This document shows, one piece after another, positions 23,679 to 38,600 of a stretch of DNA of 64,000 nt; position 1 is the stretch's first letter; each line of letters opens with the position of its first letter. Origin of the DNA: Pratylenchus scribneri (lineage: Eukaryota; Nematoda; Chromadorea; Rhabditida; Pratylenchidae); assembly GCA_030063045.1 (NCBI GenBank), contig JAQSEB010000042.1, positions 2,480,001-2,544,000 of the forward strand, written 5' to 3'. The notes under the pieces are model-generated. The model worked only from the letters and a program-made list of their open reading frames with translations, did no database searches and was not told the origin of the DNA. Both the position numbers and the translations under genes were made by a program.

Positions 23679-26600
23679 ATGGGAATAATTGGAAATGAAC
23701 CGAGAAAGGAAGAGGAGAAAAGGGGAGAAGGGAGGGGAATTGTTGGGGGCGTCAGCACTCATCAAAATGAACAACAATTGCAATCATCCTCCCAAAGCAT
23801 TTCAATTATTTCATCGATGATTTTGGTTGAACAACCCACAAAAATGTTGATCAGCAGAAATACGAGCGGAAGAGGGGGAGGAGGGGAAAAAGCCGAAATG
23901 AGGGAATTGTTCCTGCGGATGGACCCGTCCATTCGAGTGTCGAGGTGAATTTTGAATTTGGCCAAAATTGCCAATTTTGTTTTGTTTTGGAATTGCCATC
24001 AAATTCAGATCAGTTCGCGCAGAATGGATTTTTGACCATTTGAATTGTCCAATCGATTTGGCAGCGGAAAGGTCGGCTAAGCAGAAGGTTTTTTGGCAAT
24101 TTTAATTCATTTCGATTGAAAATGTTTAAAATTTGAAAAGGGCCTTTCACTTTTCGGTTTTGTGCCAGGCCCAGCAAAATTGGCCAAGGAAGAACGTTTT
24201 CGGGTTGGACAAAACACGGGTATCACATTTTTGGCCGATTGCTATCGAATTGCATTTGTGCTCGATTTAAGTCCATCCTCCTTTGTTATTGTTCGTTTTT
24301 GAATCATTCTTTGGATGCCATTTTCCCAATTTAGGATGATTTTGGCTGTGTCCTTTACACTCGGCTCATTCAAAATTTAATAAAATGCCTTCGAAGTGTC
24401 GTTTCCAAGGTTTTCCCTCAAATTGACCTCAATCCACATTTTTATCCCTCGAAGGCCTCAATACCCGGTTCCCAATCCGAATTTCGTCCCCGAATTTGTG
24501 TTTCCATTTGTGCCTTTAGTCCATTTCTTTGTTTTGTTGAGGAAAATGTTTGTTCCAAATCATTTTATCTCCTTCAAATTAGCCCCTTTCACAGATTTTG
24601 ATGCATGGAATTTTGTTGAGTCCGGAAACAATCGATTCAATTGTTAGCCAATTGTTGGATCGACTAAAACTGTTCATTGATAAACTCATTCAATTCTCTC
24701 AACCGCATATGAGGGAATGGAGCAGTGAAAGAAGGCGAAATAGAAAGAATGGAAGCAAAATGGGAGAAAGTGATACCCAAAATTCGGCAATTGGAACGGA
24801 TCGAGGATTCATTCAATCCGATTGGGCCTTAATTTTCATGTTGAGAATGGGCCTAATGGCCGTTCAAATGATGGGCCAAGCCGGAAAAACTTTGGCCAAC
24901 ATTGGTAATCCAAAATTGTGTGCCATTCAATAAATTTGCCATAGTTTTGGTCACCGACGGTGTTTGTGGTGTTTTGGACCAAAAGGCATTGCAGGGAATT
25001 CTCAGCCAACTTCGCCTCAATTCCATCTCCTGTTCATTTTTGCAAATGCCAATTGGCTCATTGCGTGGCCCGGTGCTTGGCCATGTCGGATTCCCTGAAT
25101 TATTCAATTTTATTGCCACAGCCACTTTTGGCTCATTTCTTCTTGAAAATGATTTGGACGGGCCAAAAGGATCGGATGGACTCAATCCCGTTCAAAGGGC
25201 CCTTTTGACATGGAATTTTAGAAAGGGAATTGCGGATGGCCAAATGTTGATGGGAAAAAGTCCATCGCCTCAAATGGTGGAAAGCGGTGGACAACATTTT
25301 CGGACAAAGTTTAATTTTCATTAGAGGAATATAATTAATGAATGGATTATTCCAGCCATGTTCGGAATAAATGCATTTCGCGGCAATATGAAACATTGTT
25401 GGGCCGATTATTGGCCATTCGATTGAGGGAAGGATTTTCGATTCGGCAAATTGATGAATTGCAGGGGAATAATAATAAAGGATGGGGCGGCGAATTATTG
25501 GATGAACAACAACAATCAGTGAATTTAATGATTCGATTGAGTTTGTGTTGGCGGCCACAAATCAACATTGAATATTGCATTTGTGGGCCAAAACCGAGGA
25601 TTGGCCAAAAGAAGGCAAAATTCCATGTTGACATTTTTGTTGAGGCCCAATTACATTCGCCGATGGCAAATTTATTGGGCGAAAAGCAGGACCCAACTTC
25701 GCTTCGATCCGCCCTAATTGGGTACAAAATAAATGGAAATTAATTAATTTATTTTGGCAAAAGATTGCAAGAAGGGGACACACTTTTGATGCATTTGAAT
25801 TCATTCAATTCCGACTTAAATTATTGGGAATTGCCAAAAGAGGTGGACAGATCGGTGGCCATTTTTGAATATAAAAGGGCCATACAAAAATTGGCATTGG
25901 CCGAAAGATATGAGTTAGAATGAATTTAATGGCAAATTAATTAATTAATTGAATTATTAGGGCATTGGCCAAATCAAGATTCATTTCATATTGGCAACCA
26001 TTGTCCACAATTGATGAAGGATTATGGTATTGAAAATTAAATGTACTTATTTTTGTAAATATTTTCCCAAAAAAAGGCAAAAATGGATGCATACTCATTC
26101 AATTCGACTCATTTTGGCCCATGACCAGCCATTGCCCGAAAGAATATTCACTCCACAAAGCAAAGGCCGTTTTGTGCAATGTTCGGCCGAAATGGCCTTT
26201 AATGAATTGCACAACCATTTGAGGAAATGGGCCACTTTTGCGTTGGTCAAGGAACAAATTTATGTTTGCCTAATCCACGAGGAACCAAATGAAAAGTGGC
26301 AAACAATATTGGGGGAAATAATATTTTTGTTATTTAAATTGAAGTCGCGCGAAAAAGAGCAGCGGAATGAAGGCACCGGACCAATTTTGTTTGATTCGGA
26401 CATCTTTGGATATTCCTTGCATTGTAATTCGACTTTGCTTTCCACCGGGTGGGGCTGCCCAAACTCGCGATGAGGTTGCCAAAACAGGAATTTAGTGGAA
26501 TAATTGTGGTCATTTGTGTTGAAGGTTTTGGCACAATTCCGAGAATCGTTGGAAAAACTTCGAATTATTCGAGAAACTCAAACATTTTTATTGAATGGAG

Positions 26601-29600
26601 AGGAAATGGCGATGGATGGACAAAATCGACATTTTCACTCAAAAACAATGGTTGCTTCAATATTTTTAATATATTTTGAATTATTATTTAAAAAGGAAGT
26701 GCCATCAATTTATTTGGTACAAAAACCATTTGAACGGGTCCTAATTCGATATAGGGAAATGCCCCAAAAATTGGATCAAATAATTCGCCTAAAATGGACG
26801 GAATCAATGCAAGAAGTAAACAAAACAATGGAATGAGGGAGAATATTCCCATTTTAGGCTGCACAAATGATTTTGCACAATGCGTTGTCCAAATTTTTGG
26901 CCTGTAAAAGGCAAGTCTGGCGAATTCGTGGCATTTTTCTCAAAAATGTTGTCCCTTCACTTCCGTCCATTGAATTCATTTTGCAAACATTATTACGGTC
27001 ATCAATCCCCCCACCCCTCCCAATTTGAATTCATTTTCAGACTTCGATTGAATCAAGGATTCAAATTGGCGTGGAATAAAAATGGAATTGTCAATGTCCG
27101 TTCCCCCCTTACACCCCCAAATTCATAATTTCATTTCATTTAAGCTAATCCGTCAAGTGTCACCCCAAAAAGTGAATTCTGATGGGCAGCAGCCAATTTT
27201 GGAACAATGCGTCATTTTTGGGCCGACAATGGGTGGGGAAAATCAAATCAATGAAAAGCAGGCATTAATGATGGCCAACACAGGGACAAAACAACAAAGG
27301 CAATAAAAATGGAATAAATTGAGATGATTTTGGGCAAATTATAGGAAAAGTTCATTGGGGGAAGAGGAAGACAAATTTGGGACATTGGAATCGGCAAAAT
27401 GCCCACAAATTGGATGCATTTGGCCACAAATTGTGACCGAAATTTGGAGTGAACCAATCAAACAACAAAATGGAATTGAGGAATACCAAAATGGCATTGA
27501 AATGTCCAGAAAAGCGGTCGGTCCAAATTATTATAAATAGGGGAATAAAATGTGCCATTTATCATTGTATTGTAAAAATAATTCCCCCAAAGCAAAAAAC
27601 TTTCCATAATAGGAAGAAGGAATTTGTTACTGCGATTATGCTCCATTTTCCCCTCATTTAATTCATTCATTCATTTCCTATCAATTTCTTTTTACAGTCG
27701 CCGTCTGTCAGTCTCGTCCCCCCCCCCCCCCCCATCCATTTATTTCCATCCATTCTTGCCCATATTTGTCCCATTCCTTTCGTCCATATTGAGCGGCTGG
27801 CCCAAACAGTTTTTAAAAGGGATGGGCGCCGGCTGGGCAATTCCCATCCCCCCCCCCCCCCTCCCAAATCGTACTAATCGCCTCTTTTTGATTGGGGCGA
27901 ATGGAAATGGAGTAGTCCATTGGGGAATATTAGGACACCGAAATATGGATGATGGTTGAATGAATGTTTGGCTGGTTGGGTGGATCAGCCCCCGAAGCCA
28001 AAAAGGGGCAACCGTCGACTGGCCCATTCCCCTCCCGACGCAAGCCACGCAGCACTGATGAATGAATGAAAATACCACCAAAAATGCACTCCTTCTTCTT
28101 TTTGCCCTTTTTGGGAGGAAATCGGTGAATGGACTTCCTTCTTACTATTTGTATTTTTCTGAAAAATATTATTTCTTCTATTTTGGATCAATTGTAAAAA
28201 TTCACAAATTCTTTTATTTTGAATTGGCTTTGAAAAAAAGACCACTTTCTCTTTTCCCGGCGATGCTTTTCACGCCATTTTTTCATCCAAACACAAAAAC
28301 ATATTTGTGCTTCTTTTCACAATTCATTGTCCTCAACTTTTTCCCATTCTCGTCTTATTTTGGATGTTTTTACATCATCCCTCCATATCAATATATTTCC
28401 AATTAAAATGCAAAATCTAAAATGATTATAGGAGGAGGATTCCCTCCAATTCATCCCAAAATATTCTATTCCACTTCCAACCAAAACCAAACTATCATTC
28501 ATTCATTCCCTATTCCCCATAAGTATTCCAATTCCAATTTCACCTCCATTTCCGTATTAGATGCTTATCAGTCCAATCCAATCCAATTCCATTTTAATTC
28601 ACTTTTTTTTGCTTGTCCAGCCGATCATCCACTCATTCCCATTTTGCTGCTGTTCTCATTCCCATTCAATTTCATTTCGAGGAAATCTCGGTCAATCTCG
28701 ACATGGGAATTATTCTCGGCTATTTTAAAAGCGTTGATTCCATTTAAAAGGCATCATTTTTTATTATTCAACCAGCCAACATTTGTAATTCTCCAGCCGA
28801 TTGACAGTCTCAAAACATTTATGAATGTCAGTGTACATTTTAGTATATTGCTGATAAGACGAGTGGGGCACTCCCAAATTCCATGCAGCCCAACCGTTTT
28901 GGTTGACTCAGCCAGCCAAAACCATCCAATTTTGTGCCTTCCATCCATCCATCCATCCAGTCACTCATTCATTCATTCATCCACCAATCCACAAAAAAAC
29001 CCCCAAAAAATGCTTTGGCCCAATTAATAAATATATTTTATTCCACCAAATTACATTCATTCTATCAATCAACAAATTCATTCGACTAAAAAAATATTAA
29101 ATTTTTGACTGTGGCTCAAGTGGAGAAATGAATATCACTGTCCTTCCAAAAATTCCAAAAATGCCCAGTGAGATTCTTTTTCTCCATTTGCCCCATGGCC
29201 AACCCAAAACGGCATATTCCCTCCATTCCTATTCCCGAATTAATTCCAGCTTTTGGATGAGAATGGCCTCCTCATTCGAACATTCTTCACATTCGACCAA
29301 ATGATGGCCGTTTGCAATTCAAGGCTTTGGGCAGAAAAACCATTTTTATTGGACCAATTGGGCCAACAAAATGAGGAAACCATCGAAATTGAGGACAATT
29401 CGGCTGTCCAATTTTTGAATGGGGCATTCGATTTGGCAGTCCTCCTTCAGAATGCAACACAACGGTAAAAATTAAGTGGTTGAAAAGCCCAGGCCCCGGG
29501 GACATCTTCATAATAGGCTACAAAATACAAATATGGGAAGAACCTCGCACTTCCACAATAATAAAAATAAAAAAAAATTAAATGAAATTATAAACAAGTG

Positions 29601-32600
29601 AAAATATAAAATATTTAAAATTAGTAAAAAAATAAAAATAAATTTTGGAATTAATGAGGGAAGACTTATCCATGTGTTTTCAATTTTATCCTGAAAAAAA
29701 AACAATGGAGTACATTTAAAAAAACAATTTGGCGAACATTTTCCGGAAAGGGAAAACACAATTTGGCGAACATTTTCTGGAAAGGGAAAACACAATTTGG
29801 CGAACATTTTCCGGAAAGGGAAAACACATTTTGGCGAACATTTTCCGGAAAGGGAAAACACAATTTGGCGAACATTTTCCGGAAAGGGAAAACACAATTT
29901 GGCGAACATTTTCCGGAAAGGGAAAACACAATTTGGCGAACATTTTCCGGAAAGGGAAAACACAATTTGGCGAACATTTTCCGGAAAGGGAAAACACATT
30001 TTGGCGAACATTTTCCGGAAAGAGAAAACACATTTTGGCGAACATTTTCCGGAAAGAAAAAACACATTTTGGCGAACATTTTCCGGAAAGAAAAAACACA
30101 TTTTGGTGAAAATTTTACATTTTTGTTTCAATAATCAAAAATGATTAATTTAATAAATATTTTATTTTCACTTCCTAATAATTTAAAATGATTTTTTACT
30201 ATTGTGGAAGTGTCCAAACTTGTATTTGAGATTACCGTTGAATAGTGATTGATTTGATATTCCCTCGAGCCAATTGATTAATGTAATTTTTATTACATTT
30301 TTCCCTCCTTGTCAGAGAGCTGATGTTGCTGCCGGCCATGGGATACGGTATGGAAATGGGGAAAAAGAAAATATAAGCAAACAAATGAATGGAATACATT
30401 TCATTTTTGATTAATTTAGCCGAAAATGATCCACATTCATTGACACGGCTTTCATTCCTTCTGAAGGGACTTCAGCAAGAATTGACCGAATTTTGTGATT
30501 TTTGCATGGAATTTTCGGACGATGAATTCTTTGGGGGCATTTTGGCAGAATTGGAAATGTGTTTGGGAATTCAGGAACATTTTAGGAATGATGAAATGGA
30601 TTTATATGATGAAAATGATGATGAGGGAGGAATGGAAGAAGAAGAAAGGGAACAAGCAATTGAGGCAAGGGATTAATGCTAATTAAGATGGGATTAATGA
30701 TGATTTATAGGCGGAATTGGAACAATTGTGGCGAATGAATTTGCCACCAGAAAAGGAGCCACCACCCGAAAGATTGACATTGCCAGCCAGGCCACCACCG
30801 GCTTCATCCCCTCCTTCACCACTACCTTTGGGCCGGCATTTCTCCACCGGACAACACATTTACCCTTATAGTTATCAACAAAAGGAGGTGGCCAATTCAA
30901 TTCCAAATTCGCCAACACCAAAAAATGCAATGAAAACCACATTCATTTTGCCAAAGAATTCGGAAAGGGAAGAGGACGAAGAGAAGTGCCAATCTAGGAA
31001 TTTATTCTCGGAATCGGCAGATTCTCGCGGGGGAATGAGGAAAAAGAAAGGACAAAAACAACAACAAAATGTGATGATTGGTGAAGAAAAACAACAAATA
31101 TTGTCGATGATTTGTGCCGCCAATCAAAGGTCAACATCGGTGCCATTGCTTTGGGCAAATGAAATGAAAGCAAAAATGGGAAAAATGAACAATAATAATC
31201 GGCCACAACAAATGATGGGCCAAAAAAGATTGGAACAGAAAAGGGCCAGCATTGGGGGACAAAAGACAGCGAAAATGTTTGGCGAATTGTTGGCAATTGA
31301 GTGAGTGGACATTTTATTGAAATGAAGGGAATTTCCATTCATTTTAGAGAACCAAAAAAGAAATTATCTGCCCCATCCGCCTCAATGATGAATGAATCAA
31401 ATTCAATTTGTTCGCCACGGGATTCCAGCCAACAAAAATGTCAACAACAAAAAATGATGCAAAAAACCCTTCGAATTTATGCCAAAAGACTGAATGAATG
31501 GGGAATTGTGATTTATGTGATGGCAAAGGATGCCAGGGTTTGTCGAACATTGATGTCAAAAACAATGCCGAATACATTCCCTGTGATGGCATTCTTCTGC
31601 GACAAACCAAAAATGGCAAAACATTTTGTGGAAAATATGGCCGATGGCCAATTGAGGCCGATGGAACCATGGATCGTGGAAAATTTTGGCATTAAATCCG
31701 AATTGAGTACATTGGCAAATTTGCAGAGACAAATTCAGAAAAGGGAAAATTTGGGAGAAAGAAGAAGTGGATTTGGAGGGGACAAAAGAGAATTGGACGC
31801 TTTTTGCCTGATTGGATGTTTTGCGGCCGCAAACGCCAGAATAATTGAAATGGATTTGGAGGAATTGGCCTCACAATATTTGCCCCAATTTGATTTGGTC
31901 GATCATTGTGAAAATGTTTTTGAGGAATTTTTATTCACAAAAGCATTCATTGGCACAATTTACACATGCCTTGGACAACAATTATTTGTGCCCTCCGGCG
32001 TATTGTCGGAAGCATTGGATTATCGTTGCGAACATACGAATATTGAAATTGGCCCAATCAATGAAATTCTCAAGGACACTTGTTCACATTTGGGAGGCAA
32101 TAATGAGGAGGATGAAGTATTTAAATTAAATTAAATTTAAACATTGAATTTATTCCATTAGCATCAGCAAATGATCCTGCCCAACAAAAGGCATCATCGT
32201 CATTCCTCTGTCTCATCAATTTCTTCCTTTACATCATCCTCTTCTTCTTCTTCTTCAAATATTTCACCTTCAAAAAGGTTTAAAATGATTTTATTTTATT
32301 TGGTTGTTTCCAATTTTTCCTCAATTAGATCATTGGGTTTTGGTGTTTCCTCGTCGATGGGTGGCCGAAGCAGTGGAGAGGACACCCTTGTGATGGCCGA
32401 AACACCAATTGATGGCAAAACATCATTTCTTGGCCAAAATTGTGCCAATCAATTGGAGGATTTTCGAAATGCTTTTGAGCAACTTCTTCGCCGCCACAAT
32501 TTCCATCGAATTCCTGGCCTCCCCGACTATTTTTTCTATTGGCCCCAAAATCAGCAGGAACATTCCCTCAGTTCATTCAATTTGCCAGGCCTCGAGGATT

Positions 32601-35600
32601 ACATCCAAAGTTGAATTCCCTCCTCATTTCATTCATCAAACCATATTTTTGTTTAGTCACTCTTCCCACCGAATTTTCGCCACCTCAATCCGCGCATTTT
32701 AGCCAAACTGAACCAAAAATGAGTGCATTTTCAAGGCACAGTTCAGCGAGGAATACTGGCAAAGAAAGGAGGACAAGGAAAGCATCGACTTCGGCCGGAT
32801 CAATCGCCGGAGGCAAAAAACAAAATTCAACGGAAACAATGCGAAGGGAAACGGAGGAACAAACCGAAATGGGATGTAAGTGCGGATTTGGGATCAATAA
32901 AAACAAAAATGATTATTGCCAACAAAATTGATGGGAATGATCATTGAAATATTCCCCCATATCCTTATTTGACCATGGATTCATCAATTAATTATTTTAG
33001 CCATCCAAAGTCGATGTTCTGGTTCAAGTTCGACCTCATGGGAACAAAGGGACGAGGAGGATGAGGCGGACAGTGAAAAAAGCAGTTTAGCCGGTGAACT
33101 CCTTTCTGAACATTGGCCGTTGTTCATTCAGGTAATTCAATCAAATTAAATTGCATTCATTTATATCCAATTTCCATTTCAGTTTTATGTGTCCATTCAG
33201 CAGCAATCCTCTGACCAAAAGGAGAATTGTCCAATTGAATTTATTCCAAATTGTTTGAAGCAAATTTTTGATCGAAATTCCAATTTGAGGAGAATAAATT
33301 TGGGCGAAAGAAGCAAACATTTCAGATTGGGACAACTCAAAATAAGCATCGACATGTTCGATTTTAATTAATGATTTTGAATATAATTTGTTTTGAATGA
33401 AGGTACATTTTGACGTGGCCACTTCCTTCGCATTGTCCATTTGAGGAACAACAAAATCAATTGGGGGATGAGGATTCAATGGGGGCGACGGTGGCCGAAC
33501 ATTCTGCTGGGCCATCGGAGGAGGAAAAGGAGAGGGGAAATGTGGCCGAATTGGAGGAATTATTTGGGGGAAGTGATGGGGCCGAATGGATTCAAAAAAG
33601 AGCAAAAGGAATTAATCAGCAACAATCGGGGGATGAAATATTCGAAAGGAAGGTGGAAATGTTGAGACAAATTCCAACAGAGGAAAGGAGAATGCTTCGA
33701 AGGTTGCAGCGAAATGTGCAAAAAATGTTGAAAACTGAGTTAGTAATAATGGGAATTAATGTCCAAATTCCCCATTTAAAGGCATATTTTAATCACTTCG
33801 CGGGCATTTGCATCCAAACAGGACATTGGAACCCTTTTACGGGTTGTCCAATTCATTCGGGAGGAAGTGGATGGCAGAGGGGCGGCAAATGCCCGAACGG
33901 GCACGGAACAGACGGTGGCCAGATTTGAAATGTGCAACAAAGAATTGGTTTTTGTGACTGAACCGGAGGATGGAATGAGGAGATTGGCCTCAAAGTTGGA
34001 AGGAATTCGAGTGGAATATTGCCAATTGAGGCAAATGCCAAAAGATCAAGGGGAATGTCCATTTGAATTGGAATCATTGATGGACTCAACAAAAATGCTC
34101 TTCTACAGTTGTGGGGTGGAAAATATGGAGGGTTTTGTGAGAACGAGGCATGAATCGATCAAACAAATTGGAAAAACATTTAAGGTGATTATCTATATTT
34201 TTGGGGATTAGGCCAATTTTGTGTTTTTAACAGCGAAACAATCGAAATGAACAAAAACAAAGAATGGAAGGAGAGGAGGAAGAAGAAGAAAATGGCGAAG
34301 AAGTAATCAATTCCGGTGATGGTGGTGGAGGATTAATTGAGGAAGAAGAAGAGGAAGATGGGGACGAAAAGGAAGAAGCATTCTGTAATAGTAGCACAAC
34401 GGTGGAGGAAGGTGGCACAATTGCGGAATTGACAATGCCATTGAATGATTTGGATGAGGAAAATATTTTGCATCCAAATGATTTGACCCTCCGGCATATT
34501 CAAGAGGCGATTGATGTGGGAAAAGGTGGAACAATAAACCGTAATTGGGATACTGTTAACTGGGCGACGTCCCAAATGGGCGACGGCGCTTGTAGTTAGC
34601 TAATTAAGAACTAAACCGATATTGATAATTTTGGTATCGAATTAAACAGCGCACTTCTGGCTATCTGAAAAATTCGCAAATTTAAAATAATAGTCTTATT
34701 TAATGGTTTTTAAGTAAAACTCTGCTAATTCTGAACCAAACCAAATAAATTTTATATCTATCGATAGCCATAAGTTCGCTTTTTAATTTGATACCAAAAT
34801 CATCAATATCTGTTTAGCCCTTAATGAATTACAAGCGCCGTCGCCCAGCTGGGACGTCGCCCAGTTGTAGCGTACCATAATAATTTATATGAAAAATGGA
34901 GAATAATATTTAAATTAGATGATTTAATTGGCAATGGTGGAACATCATTGGTTGAACGAAAACAACTTTTACATGATTTTTGGTTGATTATTCAAGTTGA
35001 GGCCGGCGGTGGTGATTCATTGTTGGCTGTGAATATTTATTTTTGTCAAAGGCATTCTTTTTTTTTTGTTCCATTTTTTATTGTATTTTTTTGGTTAAAG
35101 GACTTTTCTATTGCATGATCAATTATTCGAAAATGCTTGTCGAATTGTGGATGAACAAATTCGATTGGTTAATCAAGAATTATTGCTGGAGAAAATGCAC
35201 CAAACGGAGGAATGTGATCAGCTCCTTTTGGATCATGATAATCGACAAATTGGCGGAATTGGATTGGATTCAGTGCGTCAAAGCAATGCGGCCACTCGAT
35301 CAGCACAAAATGTTCCGGGGGAGGCATTGTCCCGTCCTTCTTCAAAATTCGCACAAAATAGGCCAAGTTCATTATTGTTGGAAGGAGAACAGCCGCCGGA
35401 GGCAGTCAAATTCCGGCAAATGGCCGCTCCCAACCATGCACGGAATAATAGTTTAACATGTAAGTAATGAACTGATGGGAATGAAATGAACCAAAACAAT
35501 TCATTCATTTAGTTTCGGATGAGGATGAACATTCGGAAGTGAGCGAATTGGCCAGGTACAAATTTAGGCCAGGACATTTTGTCTGCCAAATGGTCTGGCA

Positions 35601-38600
35601 TCAATGGTTCCCAATCCATCCTCGCCTCAAAAGTTGTGACATTGGTAAGTAAAAAGGAGGAATATGCCAATTATTTCCATCAATCTATTTATTTTAGGCT
35701 TCAAAGCCCTTCGCCTCGGCCTCGAAGGTTTGGCAGTTCGGAATCGATCGAATATGTACGTTTATAAGGAGCAAAATGGAAATGTGGTTTATATGCGTTT
35801 GCATTGCACCGAAGAATCAGTGTTGTCCAATATTCCCGCCAATGGTGGTCCATGGGAGGAGGAAGTGCGCCAACATTGTCCACAGTGCATTCTTTTGGCC
35901 GTTCATGGAGTTCGCAGTCCAGGAGAGGAAATCACCGTTCAACTTCGATCAGTGCTGCAAAGGCGACTTAATTCGAGGACATTGGAAGAAATTCAGAATG
36001 CATTGTTGAAGAATGCCCACATCAGACTTGAATGGAACGATATAAGATTCATTCAAAAGGACCCGGCCAAGCCCTTCTCGATCTTCTTCTTCACAATTCC
36101 CCAAATTGCCCAAAGGCATTTGGGTTCTGTCAAATATTATTTGAGCCAACAAATGCTCACTTTTTGCATTTCGTTCGTTGCCCTTTATTTTCAAATAGTC
36201 TATTAATCCATTTTGCTAAATTTTAGGCCAAAATTCCGGGAACAAAGTGGCGTCCATCACAATTCTCATGGTCGTGCCAAATATTCGGGTGGTGGAAATA
36301 GTAGTCGATACTTCAGCGGTGGTGGCACATCGCTGGCGCTTTCATTGGCTGGGACCCCAACAATTGAGCAACAACCGCCGCCCTCTTCACAACAATTCAG
36401 AATCGATTCACGCGAAATGGTCAATAATTTTTTCATCTTTTAAATTCTGAATTGTAAATTTATTTTTTGTTGCCTATTCTATTCTATAATTCTGATTTGT
36501 AATTGTAATTGCACTATTCTGATTTGTAATTGTAATTGCACTATTCTGATTTGTAATTGTAAGTGCACTATTCTGATTTGCAATTGTAATTGCACTATTC
36601 TGATTTGTAATTGTAATTGCACTATTCTGATTTGTAATTGTAATTGCACTATTCTGATTTGTAATTGTAATTGCACTATTCTGATTTGTAATTGTAATTG
36701 CACTATTCTGATTTGTAATTGTAATTGCACTATTCTGATTTGTAATTGTAATTGCACTATTCTGATTTGTAATTGTAATTGCACTATTCTGATTTGTAAT
36801 TGTAATTGCACTATTCTGATTTGTAATTGTAATTGCACTATTCTGATTTGCAATTGTAATTGCACTATTCTGATTTGTAATTGTAATTGCACTATTCTGA
36901 TTTGTAATTGTAATTGCACTATTCTGATTTGCAATTGTAATTGCACTATTCTGATTTGTAATTGTAATTGCACTATTCTGATTTGTAATTGTAATTGCAC
37001 TATTCTGATTTGCAATTGTAATTGCACTATTCTGATTTGTAATTGTAATTGCACTATTCTGATTTGTAATTGTAATTGCACTATTCTGATTTGTAATTGT
37101 AATTGCACTATTCTGATTTGTAATTGTAATTGCACTATTCTGATTTGTAATTGTAATTGCACTATTCTGATTTGCAATTGTAATTGCACTATTCTGATTT
37201 GTAATTGTAATTGCACTATTCTGATTTGTAATTGTAATTGCACTATTCTGATTTGCAATTGTAATTGCACTATTCTGATTTGTAATTGTAATTGCACTAT
37301 TCTGATTTTTAATTGTAATTGCACTATTCTGATTTGTAATTGTAATTGCACTATTCTGATTTGTAATTGTAATTGCACTATTCTGATTTGTAATTGTAAT
37401 TGCACTATTCTGATTTGCAATTGTAATTGCACTATTCTGATTTGTAATTGTAATTGCACTATTCTGATTTGTAATTGTAATTGCACTATTCTGATTTGCA
37501 ATTGTAATTGCACTATTCTGATTTGTAATTGTAATTGCACTATTCTGATTTGTAATTGTAATTGCACTATTCTGATTTGCAATTGTAATTGCACTATTCT
37601 GATTTGTAATTGTAATTGCACTATTCTGATTTGTAATTGTAATTGCACTATTCTGATTTGTAATTGTAATTGCACTATTCTGATTTGTAATTGTAATTGC
37701 ACTATTCTGATTTGTAATTGTAATTGCACTATTCTGATTTGCAATTGTAATTGCACTATTCTGATTTGTAATTGTAATTGCACTATTCTGATTTGTAATT
37801 GTAATTGCACTATTCTGATTTGCAATTGTAATTGCACTATTCTGATTTGTAATTGTAATTGCACTATTCTGATTTTTAATTGTAATTGCATTATTCTGAT
37901 TTGTAATTATAATTGCACTATTCTGATTTGTAATTGTAATTGCACTATTCTGATTTGTAATTGTAATTGCACTATTCTGATTTGTAATTGTAATTGCACT
38001 ATTCTGATTTGTAATTGTAATTGCACTATTCTGATTTGTAATTGCACTAAATTGTAATTCTGATTTGTAATTGCACTAAATTGTAATTCTGATTTGTAAT
38101 TGCACTAAATTGTAATTCTGATTTGTAATTGCACTAAATTGTAATTCTGATTTGTAATTGCACTAAATTGTAATTCTGATTTGTAATTGCACTAAATTGT
38201 AATTCTGATTTGTAATTGCACTAAATTGTAATTCTGATTTGTAATTTGCACTAAATTGTAATTCTGATTTGTAATTGCACTAAATTGTAATTCTGATTTG
38301 TAATTGCACTAAATTGTAATTCTGATTTGTAATTGCACTAAATTGTAATTCTGATTTGTAATTGCACTAAATTGTAATTCTGATTTGTAATTGCACTAAA
38401 TTGTAATTCTGATTTGTAATTGCACTAAATTGTAATTCTGATTTGTAATTGCACTAAATTGTAATTCTGATTTGTAATTGCACTAAATTGTAATTCTGAT
38501 TTGTAATTGCACTAAATTGTAATTCTGATTTGTAATTGCACTAAATTGTAATTCTGATTTGTAATTTGCACTAAATTGTAATTCTGATTTGTAATTTGCA

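Noticed and set aside
30341..30350. GGATACGGTA as another copy of the recurrent GAATACGGTA word
   Set aside because: It spans a coding exon end and a GT splice donor in SZT2, so it is explained by the gene.
36479..37891. 470-codon open frame on the minus strand (QLQLQIRIV repeats)
   Set aside because: It is the 27-bp satellite read in a frame kept open because 27 is a multiple of three; it lies in an SZT2 intron with no start context or family match.
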